From assembly GCA_000697335.1 (NCBI GenBank), contig JNEM01010707.1, forward strand, positions 1 through 15,294: DNA of 15,294 nucleotides, given 5' to 3'. A program made the translations under genes and the position numbers. The notes beneath the pieces were generated by a model, which was given only the letters and a program-made list of their open reading frames with translations, was not told where the DNA came from and searched no databases. The stretch is from Conidiobolus incongruus B7586. Taxonomy: Eukaryota > Entomophthoromycota > Entomophthoromycetes > Entomophthorales > Conidiobolaceae. Every line of letters begins with the position of its first letter. The stretch's first letter is position 1. This document shows positions 1 through 9,060 of the stretch, piece after piece.

Positions 1-1431
1 ACCTCATAATTTAACTAAAGCTTAAAAAACTAAAATATTTATAACTAAACAAAATTTATTAAGGTATAACTAAAAACCAAAGGATTTAAAATAGATTTTG
101 AATATTAATTAATTTTAGATCCTTTTATATAAATTTTTATTAAAATATATATTAAAATGCTAAGCTAAAATAATATTTTTGTATTTTTAATAATTAAATA
201 TTTTGTTAATAAGCAATTGGTAATTTATAATAAATTATAATAGTATATAGTATTCTTATTTAATTTTAAGGGAAAATCAATTAATTCTAAACTTTATATT
301 GTTTTTTAAAATCAAATCAATTTTAATTGGTGTTTTTAATACAATTTAATAATATTAATTAGTTTTTATGATAATTATTAAATATGGAAAACTAAAGCAA
401 TAAAAAAATTTCTAATTAAAAATAATTAGAAAAAACAACCAAATCTAATATATTGCCTAGATTATAACTTGAATGATTATAACTACTTTAAGTAATTTAA
501 AAATTAGTTTATAAAAAAGAAAATTTATACAAAAAAACTTAGTTTATAAAATATCGAATTTTAGTCTTGAATAAAAACTGTATTTTATGTGTTAGAAGCT
601 TATTAAAGCTATATCAAGAAGATATTAATAATGAAAAAGAATATTAATTTTATATTTTATATTCTTTTTTTGACTTATATATTTAAATTTTTATTTATTA
701 TTAATCTCAAAAAATTCTCATTATTTATAATTTAGAGTAATATCAAAACATTTGAACTGTTGTTAATTTGGGTAGATTATTAATTACCTTAAATCTATGA
801 ATGTTTATTTTGATGCCATATTTCAAATTACATTTTTATAATATATATTTATTTGAATTAATTAATGCATACCTCTGTCTATAATATTATAAGAAATTTA
901 AATGATATATTTATAGTCGTATAATTATATCATTAATAATCTCTCCATTGCTTTTGGTTGATTATAGCATCATCTAAATTGTTCTAGAAATTTGTTAGAG
1001 CTAAATTATATCCTTGATCTATTTATGCAACTGTTTAATTACGGCTTTGATACCTTTCAAGATGAATTGATTGATAAATTTACTTTTTTTTATAAAATCA
1101 TTTTTATTATAATCATAAAGAGTTAAATTCCAAATTGTTCAAACTACAACAAAATTGATGAAATATTAAGTTATTTGATAAAATGAAATTTGATAAGTAT
1201 ATTTTGAAATAATCTAATAATAGTAACAGAATTGGAATATACTAGAATTTATAAAAATTTTATTTAAATATATATTACATCAGAGATTAATTTTGATAAT
1301 GACATTTATATTATTTACAATATTAAAACTTCAATTGATTAAATACGATCTAATGAATCCCATAAAAAGAAAAATGACTCAATTAATATAAATTGAAGTT
1401 TATAAACAATTAATTAATTTAATAGTTTAAA
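1..1431. other. AT-rich stretch upstream of the first gene, no gene seen
   Basis: No reading frame or spliced exon chain here can be supported on either strand. The DNA is a mosaic of short A/T runs with frequent stops. A short perfect hairpin lies at 409-432 (10-bp arms, 4-nt loop), which is not surprising at this base composition. Around 850-1080 on the minus strand two different frames give vaguely protein-like peptides, but both are broken and neither can be assigned. The last few hundred bases presumably hold the promoter of the gene at 1432; no distinctive element stands out. Confidence 0.6.
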
Positions 1432-2404
1432 ATGATGAATTTAGTAAATTATTCAGACGATGAAAGTTCTAGTGACAACCAAGAAATTGATCAGCAAATT
1501 AAAAAATCTACTTCAAAATCTAAAATAGAATTAATGAAACCTTCTAACAAACCCAAATCTAATGCTAAGGGTAAAATTTATATTTATTATATTTATTATA
1601 TTCACTATATTATATTAATTAATCCAATTAGATGAAGTGCAAAATGAATTAAATGATGAAACCAACACTAGTTTAAATGATAATAAAACCAAGGTGAATT
1701 ATTAATAATTATTTTCAATAAATTGAATTAAAAATTCAATTTAGTTTTATTTCAAATTTAAAATTGAGAAATCTTTTAGTCTATTAATAATAGTACTAAT
1801 AACATCGATATAAATAGTTTAACTGAAGGTAATTTAATTTTTCAATATTGTATTGATCATTTGCTTATTATTTTTAGAAGATAGAATTAAATTTCAACGA
1901 AGAAAAGCTTTAGAACCTTTTCCATACTCTAAATCTGATATTTGGAAAATTCCTGACAAACCTCAGCATCCTGTTGAACCAAACATCCAGCAAAAAGTTG
2001 ACCATTTCTTTAAGTTAAAGGATGAAGGAGTTTTATTTAATAATAATATTATGAGGATGAAATCCTTTAGAAACCCCAACATTTACCATAAATTAGTTGA
2101 CTACTTTGAATTACAAGAAGTTGGAACTAATATTAAACATCAAAATCAGTTTCCTAAACAGGGCTACTATGACCAAATTGCCAGATGGCAAAATGATTTG
2201 GAGGAGGAAAGAGCCAACAGAAATAGACATTCGAAACCTCATATGAGTCGAAATAGTACATATTTAAAGGATCGTTTCCAATCTTCTGCTTCGACTTCTA
2301 GTAGTAAGATTTTTAATCATTTCGCGCTCGAGAAATTTATTAATTTTGAATATTTAGGCAGTGGTCACCATAACAAACGAAGAAGATGGGATCAACGTTA
2401 TTAA
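1432..2404 (+). CDS. SAP30BP: SAP30BP/HCNGP-like nuclear regulator, five exons, 240 aa
   Basis: Proposed exons are 1432-1570, 1632-1693, 1780-1828, 1878-2303 and 2358-2404, giving 240 aa. All introns are GT-AG (61, 86, 49 and 54 nt) and the phases join cleanly. An in-frame TAG nine bases upstream supports the start at 1432; the second ATG at 1435 is an equally possible initiator. The N-terminus has the acidic LVNYSDDES motif typical of the family. Residues about 105-190 carry the HCNGP core: PDKPQHPVEPNIQQKVDHFF, then the diagnostic SFRNPNIYHKLVDYFELQ followed by EVGTN, then a YYDQIARWQ element. The C-terminus is serine-rich and ends in a basic KRRRWDQ stretch that could be a nuclear localisation signal. 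Family knowledge: human SAP30BP (HCNGP) is nuclear and has been linked to transcriptional corepression and to splicing; the role here is inferred from homology. The intron after 2303 is a multiple of three without a stop, so the unspliced message would also be translatable. Confidence 0.85.
2304..2357 (+). other. Stop-free 54-nt intron in the SAP30BP-like gene
   Basis: The segment begins GTAAGA and ends TTTAG, with ATTAAT-like branch options inside. It interrupts a serine codon (phase 1). Splicing fuses two serine-rich pieces into one longer serine run before GHHNKRRRWD. Retention would add 18 residues starting KIFNHFALEK without breaking the frame. Splice signals and serine continuity favour an intron; RNA evidence would decide. 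Confidence 0.65.
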
Positions 2405-2477
2405 TATTAATTGTACCATTGAGATCAATTTAATTTCATTCATACCATTATTGCTAATATAGTTTCACATAACTAAT

Positions 2478-2483
2478 AATAAA
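2478..2483 (+). terminator. Candidate polyadenylation signal AATAAA for the SAP30BP-like gene
   Basis: AATAAA lies about 75 nt after the stop codon, ahead of the CSN4 start at 2644. In such AT-rich DNA the hexamer is common, so its use is only plausible from position. Confidence 0.35.
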
Positions 2484-2643
2484 TATTATATTTCAATTAA
2501 TGAATTTTTATATTTCCTCATTTCTAATCCCATATTTTTTAAATATGATTAATTAAAATATAAATTTTATAAAATTCAAGTTAACAGTCCAAAATAAAGT
2601 TCAATTCATCATTAATCAACTATTGGACCCATTTTAATATTCA

Positions 2644-4050
2644 ATGGACCAAATTATTCAATCTGAGTTACCTAATAATAGTAAAATTAATGAATTAGTC
2701 AATCTATTCGAACAGTTATTATCTACTCCTAAATCTTCTCAGCAATTTGCAAATGATATTAATGATCATTTAAGTCATCTTATTCAGTACTTTCCCATAT
2801 ATGGCAACGTATGTAAATCTGCATTTGAAGAGAGTCTTCAAACTTTGAAAAGAGTAAGTCAAGCTAAGTATGAGGAAGGTGGTCAATGGAACGGACAAGA
2901 TATTCAAGAAATCTTGCCTATTATCAGAAGTAGTTTAGAGTCTATTTTAACTAATAATGAGCATCAATCTATGTCCTATGTTTCTAACTTTAACCAAATC
3001 AAAATATTTTTAAGCGAAATCCACGAACTCGAACAGAACTGGATACAAGCAGCTGACTGGTTGACAAAATTAGATTTTGGATCCGATCCAAAGTAAGTTC
3101 ATTTGTTTTTTATCATTTATTTCTTTTATTCACTGAATAATAGGCTTTCAGATGATAATAAGAAATTAGAAATCTATATAAAAATTTTACGCCTTTATTT
3201 GGAAGATGATGAAACTGTTAAAGCTGAGCCATACCTTAATCGTGCTGCTTTATTGGTTTATCCAGACACACAACCTGATCTCCAAATCCCTTTCAAGTTC
3301 TGTCAAGCAAGAATCCTTGATGCTACAAAGAAATTTCAACTTGCTGGATGGAAATTTTTGGATCTTGCCTGTACTCCCCAGATTGCTGAAGGTGACCGTT
3401 TGAATTGTTATCGACAAGCTATTAAATGTTCCATTCTCGCAGAAGCAGGTGCAGCCCGATCTCGTTTACTCGCTGCCTTATACAAAGATCCCAGATATAA
3501 AACACTTGATCCAGATATTATGCGCACAGTTTTAGAATATTTCTATATTGGTAGAATTTTACCCAATTCAATGAAATTGGAATTTGCAGAGCATCTGAAT
3601 CCTAACCATCTCGCAATCCTTGCAGATGGCTCTACCCTCCTAGATCGTGCAGTAATGGAACACAATATTAGATCCATCTCGTTCCTATATACCAGCATCC
3701 GATTCGACCAGTTAGCAAATATTTTGGGTAGTGATGAAGAGACAGTTGAAATTATTACAGGTACAATGATCAGTTCTGGACGTCTTAAGGGAGCAATCGA
3801 TCAGGAGTACCAAGTCTTGGAATTTTTTGACGATAAAATCGAGGAACAATATGGTATTGGTGTACAGGAAGTTGAAGAAGATGATTTACCTATTGATGAA
3901 CGATCCGTAACTCTGAAGCTTACGAGTGAACTAGGACTTAAGGCTCACCAATTTGACCTTTCAATTCAAACTATTTGCTCTAAATTGGATAATATCATTG
4001 ATTTTATTGATGCTCAAGTCCCAGGTGATTGGATGTCAGTGAATCGTTAA
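2644..4050 (+). CDS. CSN4: COP9 signalosome subunit 4 (CSN4), two exons, 451 aa
   Basis: Exons are 2644-3092 and 3144-4050, joined by a 51-nt GT-AG intron (GTAAGT...ATAG) that restores the frame in a lysine codon, giving 451 aa. An in-frame TAA nine bases upstream fixes the start. The N-terminal half is helical-repeat sequence. Recognisable CSN4 blocks follow: KLEIYIKILRLYLEDDETVK and AEPYLNRAALL (about residues 158-187), the RILDAT and AEAGAARSRLLAALYKDPR region (about 206-267), and the PCI domain from about 300 with ADGSTLLDRAVMEHNI followed by the winged-helix block ending in GRLKGAIDQ. Family knowledge: CSN4 is a PCI subunit of the COP9 signalosome, which removes Nedd8/Rub1 from cullins and so tunes SCF-type ubiquitin ligases. 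The protein is longer than human CSN4 (406 aa), mainly through an acidic insertion at about residues 379-420 before the C-terminal helix. It lies 239 nt downstream of the SAP30BP-like gene in the same direction and converges on the CHORD gene. Confidence 0.92.
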
Positions 4051-4079
4051 ATATTTTCAAATTTTTTATCAATACGTTT

Positions 4080-4085
4080 AATAAA
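4080..4085 (+). terminator. Candidate polyadenylation signal AATAAA for CSN4
   Basis: AATAAA begins 30 nt after the CSN4 stop codon, in the 169-nt gap between the two convergent stop codons. With the opposite-strand signal at 4185-4190 it would let both transcripts end without overlapping. Confidence 0.45.
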
Positions 4086-4184
4086 TGATGTAGTATATAC
4101 TTTCATAATAATTATCATTTATATTTATCAAACATTAATTCAAAATGTATGTATTTTCAAATTATTATAATGAATGAAAACAAT

Positions 4185-4190
4185 TTTATT
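4185..4190 (-). terminator. Candidate polyadenylation signal AATAAA for the CHORD-CS gene
   Basis: AATAAA on the minus strand lies 29 nt after the CHORD-CS stop codon at 4220-4222. Position and spacing are typical, but the hexamer is frequent in this DNA. Confidence 0.45.
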
Positions 4191-4219
4191 AGAAAATCTA
4201 ATGACGATCAATGGAAAAT

Positions 4220-5383
4220 TTACATAGTCAATGGAGAGTCTCCTCTACCGAAAGTGGTCCAAGATGTAATGGGTCCATCAGTAGGTTCAAGAGAGGGCCA
4301 GCTGATTCCGTTAGCTTTTTGTAAGGTAAGTTCAACTTTGGTACCCATGACCTTAAAAGTAGATTGTTCAGGTACGATTTCCTAAATTAATTGAATTGAG
4401 CTAAACTTGCTATGATAACAATTAACAGAAAAATATTACCTGGAATAAATTAATCGTCTTTTTATAAATAGATTTGCCATTCTGGAATTTCAAATCAACA
4501 TTGATCTAAACAGTTTAGCATTAGAATATATTTAAGAATACGATTAAATATTTGGAATACTTACAGAGTTGGATTTAAATTCAATTTTGCATGTCTCTTT
4601 TTCAGTATTCTTAGCAAAAATTGATAAAATTACTTGAGTGCCTGTTTGGTACCAATCTTTGCGACAGTCGACGACAGTAGGCTAATATTATTGATTAACT
4701 AAATTGTTTTGCCAGATTAAATATTAGGTAATTACCTGTTCTCCAAAAAGATGTTTTCCTTTTGTACAACCCTTAATTTTTAAAAATTCGTCAAATTCTA
4801 AGACTTTACGTTTACAGCAACTCCATCCCTTACTTCCTTCGTGGAATACAGGTTTACCAGGATGGAAAGTACACTCAGATTCAGCACCTCCATTACGGCT
4901 CACTTCATCACTTATGTAATAATGTTTACAGCTTTGACGTTTACAAGGTGTACCAACTTCGACTTTTAAGCCTTCAGGATCTTCAGGAATAACTTCAGGC
5001 TCAGGTTCCTTTACAGTAGAAGTACTTGACCTAGGGGCTTGAGGCAATGGGGAGACAATTGCGGGCTGAGTTGAATAAGTTTCAGTCTTAGATGTGACGT
5101 CAGTACTCGTTAATGTCGGGGCATCCTTGATAGAAGAGGTGCTTTTAGTACTGGAAGCAGGTTTTTCATCTGGAGCTTCAGTTGAGTGGGGACCCAAACA
5201 ACATCCAGGAATTTTCATAAATTCATCAAAGTCAACGGTACGTTTCTCACAACAGCTCCAACCTTTTAACCCTTCGTGAAAAATAGGGGCACCTGAATGA
5301 AAAGTACAGGCTTCTTGGTGGTTTTCTTCTTCGCTATACTGTTTTTGACAGCCTTTTCTTGTACAAGTTAACAAGGTAGTCAT
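4220..5383 (-). CDS. CHORDC1: CHORD-CS domain Hsp90 co-chaperone (CHORDC1/melusin type), four exons, 330 aa
   Basis: On the minus strand the exons are 5383-4736, 4681-4565, 4505-4440 and 4381-4220, all joined in phase 0 by GT-AG introns of 54, 59 and 58 nt. The product is 330 aa, close to human CHORDC1 (332 aa). An in-frame TAA 12 nt upstream supports the start. Two CHORD zinc modules are clear. CHORD-I spans about 4-66, with C7, C12, C26, H29, H36, C44, C45, C61 and H66 as likely zinc ligands. CHORD-II spans about 145-211, with C147, C152, C171, H174, H181, C189, C190, C206 and H211. Both contain the signature FHEG-x-KGWSCC. A Ser/Thr/Pro-rich linker separates them. Exons 2-4 encode a p23-like CS domain (about 217-312) with CRKDWYQTG, the VILSIFAKN strand, VMGTKVELTLQKA and the ISWPSLEP end. 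Family knowledge: CHORD-CS proteins bind Hsp90, and their plant CHORD relative RAR1 works with SGT1. The first intron falls at the CHORD-II/CS boundary. The gene is divergent from MIC19. Confidence 0.92.
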
Positions 5384-5810
5384 TTTCAGATATTAAATAT
5401 TGAATGAATTGAAATCCTGTTAATAAATTGATTGAATGTGCTACAAAAATTAATTGAATCGAAATTTAATTCTATTAAATTCGATTTTATTATTATGGTA
5501 TTATTCTATGAGATTAATTTGCAAATTCAATAAATGTTCTAAAATGTATGAATTAATAATATATTTAAAAATGAAAAATTGATACCAAATTTTATTAATA
5601 GTTAAATATTGTTTTCTTGGTTTTGTATCAGCTTATTTCAAAATAAATATATTCTATAACAATATACACCATAATCAATATAATAATCAGCTATTATTCT
5701 ATTATCCCATAATTTTATTCAATCAAAATAAATCCATTTCATCATAATTTATGAATGAATGTGATTTATTAAAATAGTAATTTTTAAATAATTATTAACT
5801 GATCTTTAAA
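5384..5810. promoter_or_regulatory. Shared upstream region between divergent CHORD-CS and MIC19 genes
   Basis: The 427 nt between the two start codons must contain the 5' regions of both genes. It is A/T-rich with no extra reading frame of note. The one distinct structure is an inverted repeat at 5457-5486: 13-bp arms with one bulged A and a 3-nt loop, about 75 nt upstream of the CHORD start. I looked for a heat-shock element, which would suit an Hsp90 co-chaperone, and saw only tandem GAA triplets in the same orientation, not an alternating array. Confidence 0.5.
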
Positions 5811-6562
5811 ATGGGTAATAGCCAATCTAATCAACAAAAAGAAACTGAACCAGTTGTAATTTATCCTCCCTCTAACGCTTCTTTATCTGTAATTCTAAAT
5901 AATTTAACTTTGAATTATTAAAAATTAATCATTTTTATCTATAGATTTCTCCCGATTTAGTTAACCAATTAAATGGACAACGTAAGAGAAATGTAATTTT
6001 TTAATACTGTTTGAATATAAAGGATCTATATATTAAAATTATAATTTACTATTTAGAACTCTCAAGAATTAGAAAGTGATCAGTTAGAACGTTTAGTTCA
6101 AGAGAGAGCTCAACAAGAAATAGAGAGAATTCAACTCGAAGATGAAAAAATTAAAAAGAACTTAAAGAACCCTAATTTAGCTGATACCCAAGTTTTGCAC
6201 CAATATTTGGAAGAATTAGTTAAAAAGAATACTCAGTAAATATTATTTTTAATACATTGTTATAATAATTTAATGACAATCATTATTAGTCAACCTATTG
6301 CTAAAATTAATGCTAAAGTTGAAGAAGCTAAGGAAGCTTTAATCGTTTGCTACAAGTAATTTTAATTACCTTCACCATTTATACGCTGTATAACCTAATT
6401 ATTTTATAGCAACAACCCCAAGAGAACATTGGACTGCTGGAAAGAAGTTGAAAACTTTAAAGAATCTATTGCTTTAGCTCAAAAAGTAATTTATTTTTAA
6501 ATATTTTAATATTATTTTTACTTATTTTATATTATTAGGAATATGTCAACTCTCAGCTTTAA
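5811..6562 (+). CDS. MIC19: MICOS subunit MIC19 (CHCHD3-like), six exons, 156 aa
   Basis: Exons are 5811-5888, 5945-5992, 6057-6235, 6290-6355, 6410-6485 and 6539-6562, with GT-AG introns of 56, 64, 54, 54 and 53 nt, giving 156 aa. At exon 2 a nearer donor at 5982 gives an early stop, so the donor at 5993 is chosen. An in-frame TAA 15 nt upstream supports the start. The protein begins MGNSQS, a classic N-myristoylation signal at Gly2. A charged coiled-coil segment follows (about residues 43-100, LERLVQERAQQEIERIQLED). The C-terminal half-CHCH domain has V-C-Y and L-D-C cysteines separated by ten residues (about 123 and 134), then the helix WKEVENFKESIALAQ. A second cysteine pair, present in animal CHCHD3, is absent, as in yeast Mic19. 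Family knowledge: MIC19 joins the Mic60 subcomplex of MICOS at cristae junctions on the intermembrane-space side of the inner membrane, and its cysteines form a disulfide. The many tiny exons explain why no single frame reveals this gene. Confidence 0.88.
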
Positions 6563-7113
6563 ATCTTTATTGACTTAATTTTAAAAAAAATGAATTATGA
6601 CAACCTTTATGTTATTTGATCTAATTTTAATTATCTTCATTTAAATATTCTATTGCTATGATAAATTATTATGGGGATTTTTATGATTATTTCTTATTAT
6701 CTTTATACTAAGTATAATGGAATTTTAAAACAATAGAGCTTTGTTTCAATACATAAAGCTTCACGCAATATCAATATGATAGTGGATATATAATATGTCT
6801 ATAATGAAATCTCATTACAACTAGATTATTACATTACTATAAACTATATATCCTATAATTAATTCAACAATTTAATGAGAACATATTGTATTTATTGATC
6901 TTTTTTCATACCTATAGCGACATAATGCATATTTCAATCTGCTTAAACAACATTAAAATGATAAATATTATCAAATATCATTACACTATTGAATTATTTT
7001 CCCATTATCCATACTGGTTATTTACATCAATTTTATATAAAAAATATATTTTTGGCGAGGAAGAGTAAAATTATATTTTATAATTTGTTTTCATCGGATG
7101 AATTTTTATCGAG

Positions 7114-7140
7114 ATTATTTATGACACAGTCATAAATAAT
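7114..7140. repeat. Perfect 12-bp inverted repeat with 3-nt loop
   Basis: The arms ATTATTTATGAC and GTCATAAATAAT pair perfectly around the loop ACA. The structure lies about 550 nt after the MIC19 stop codon in gene-free DNA. No flanking direct repeat or element body was recognised, so it is only recorded as a hairpin. Confidence 0.7.
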
Positions 7141-7635
7141 ATTTATAATCTTTTACAAGCTGTAAATGTTTTGTAACGGATAAAAACGACTATTGTCAAA
7201 ATGAAAATATGCATGTGTTTGAATAAACAATATCAATCAAACATATTTCTTCTAAGTTATTCATTGAAATATATATCCAAATTTATTATCAATATGTTTC
7301 TAGGTTTAAAAGAAATTGAAAATTTTTCGTAATTTTAAATATTTTTCATACTTTTTTGAAGTATTTTGCAAATTTTTTGGAATTAGAATTTTAAAAGTCT
7401 GATTTATTTAATAGGTGAACTCAAATTTTGTATTTTTGGTAACTATATATTGAATTAAATAAAGACAATGTTCAAGTTTGTTTCAACACCGTTTATGCAT
7501 TTAAATTATAAAATTCAAGTTTTTATTAATATACTTATTCTTAAACTTATTTCAACTATTATATTTTTGAATTTAGAACATATATATATATAATGAATAT
7601 TTTCATCTAGAATTTTTTTTAATTTTTAAGCTGGA

Positions 7636-7866
7636 TTAAATTATAGAATTCAGATAAATGATCATCAAATTTGAATGAAAATATTCATCTATATCTCTGA
7701 AAAAATATAGTTTATTATCAGGTAATGTAATTAATATTTCAATAATTATTTGATTGCAAATGTAATCGCATACTTGAGAAACTTTGGAAATGTTATGAGA
7801 TTTATGCAATAAATGAATATTTAATCCATTTAATAAAAATTTGAATAATTTTCTCATTGTATACAC
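7636..7866 (-). pseudogene. Possible F-box-like gene remnant, unassigned
   Basis: An open stretch of about 75 codons on the minus strand contains LLHKSHNISKVSQVCDYICN, which loosely resembles the second half of an F-box (alternating leucines, then a V/C-containing helix). It has no ATG at its upstream end, no flanking exons that I can join, and the local DNA is as AT-rich as the intergenic background. A second, more broken stretch with a similar order of motifs lies at about 8190-8405 on the same strand. The match is by eye and weak; chance openness in AT-rich DNA is the main alternative. Confidence 0.2.
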
Positions 7867-8884
7867 AAATAAAATAATTAAAATACATAGTGTCCCAAAA
7901 TATAAATTAAATATTTTAATCTATTTTGATTTATTCAGCTACTAATTAAAATCAATAATATAAAAATACATTATATATATAATCATTGAAATAGATTTTA
8001 ACTGACTATACCATTTGTTAAAATATAAGGAATTTATGGTAAACCGTAATTCACCTAATTGTTCAATCAATCCAGGGTTTTTTAACAGAATAAGTAATAA
8101 ATTATCTTCACCTAAATAATATCTTAATGTATTATGTTTTCCTTATTTAGTACTTTAGTAACCATATCCCTGCGTATTAGAATGAATATTATACAATTTC
8201 ACATTATTGTCTAAAGATATAAAATTTATTTATGTATAAATGAAACTCAAATATGATCTAGAATTTAAATGACCATTAATAATTTAAGAAACTTTCGGGA
8301 ATGTATTAATATACCTATCCATTTTTGAGAAATATTCATGTAAAAACATATATTTTCGATTGTAATACTTGTACCATGTAAACAAAATTGAATATGCCAT
8401 AATTACTAATATATTATTTGAATACTTTATTTTTATCAATATTAAAGATCATTAATTGCCAAAATTTGATATAACTTGATAATATAATCATTATTATTAA
8501 TCAAACATTATATTTCAATCATTACATATTTCATATTTGCTCTATTCATAATCTCTTATTTTATCGCGTAATAAATATAATGGCATTTCATCAATATCTA
8601 AAAATTACAATTTCGAATAATATTGCTTTTTATAGTTAATGATTTCTAGCTATAAGATATATTATATTAATTTTGATTATTTTACTATTAAATTGTAAAA
8701 CTAAAGGATTCAATATTATTATAAGAAAATTTTGAAAATAAACATAATATAATTGATTCTTTTATTTTGAATTTACCAAAATTAACATTTAGTTATTTAA
8801 AAAAAATTATACTTCAAAATCTAGACTAATATGAAATTTTCTTAATAATTTGATAAACTTTTGAGCTTTAAATTTTATATTTAT

Positions 8885-9060
8885 TTTCACAGCATAAAAT
8901 CTTATTCCTAAACCATAATCATGATGATATTGTAGAACTAAATTATTCAAAAGGTAAGAGTTTTTTATATAGTTTTAATCTAATCACTAATATACTCTTT
9001 ATTAGATTTTAAATGCCTAAAGTATAAATATATTATATTATTTAAGTGCTTGAAATGAAA
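8885..9060 (+). pseudogene. Possible decayed exon-intron-exon remnant, F-box-like
   Basis: After a TTTTCACAG acceptor-like site, the plus strand reads HKILFLNHNHDDIVELNYSK, reminiscent of the start of an F-box, up to a GTAAGAG donor at 8956. A TTATTAG acceptor follows at about 9005, giving an intron of the size used by the real genes nearby. The reading continues for about 18 codons and then meets stops. A similar block, TGATGATAT, then about 30 nt, then AAAAGGTAAGAG, recurs at about 10113-10157. This suggests two relatives of one lost gene family, but the evidence is slight. Confidence 0.2.

Noticed and set aside
850-1080. Minus-strand peptides resembling a transposase fragment or a lost host gene
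   Set aside because: Two different frames both look vaguely protein-like and both are interrupted; no family motif decides between them, so no pseudogene is called.
4149-4385. Plus-strand frame of 78 codons beginning at 4149
   Set aside because: It lies antisense to the last CHORD-CS exon and its flanking intron; the minus-strand reading gives a clear CS domain.
5384-5810. Heat-shock element upstream of the CHORD-CS co-chaperone gene
   Set aside because: Only same-orientation GAA triplets were found; the alternating nGAAnnTTCn array is absent.
6886-7068. Plus-strand frame of 60 codons
   Set aside because: Its composition (I, Y, N, K rich) is that of translated AT-rich DNA; no family resemblance and no supporting splice structure.
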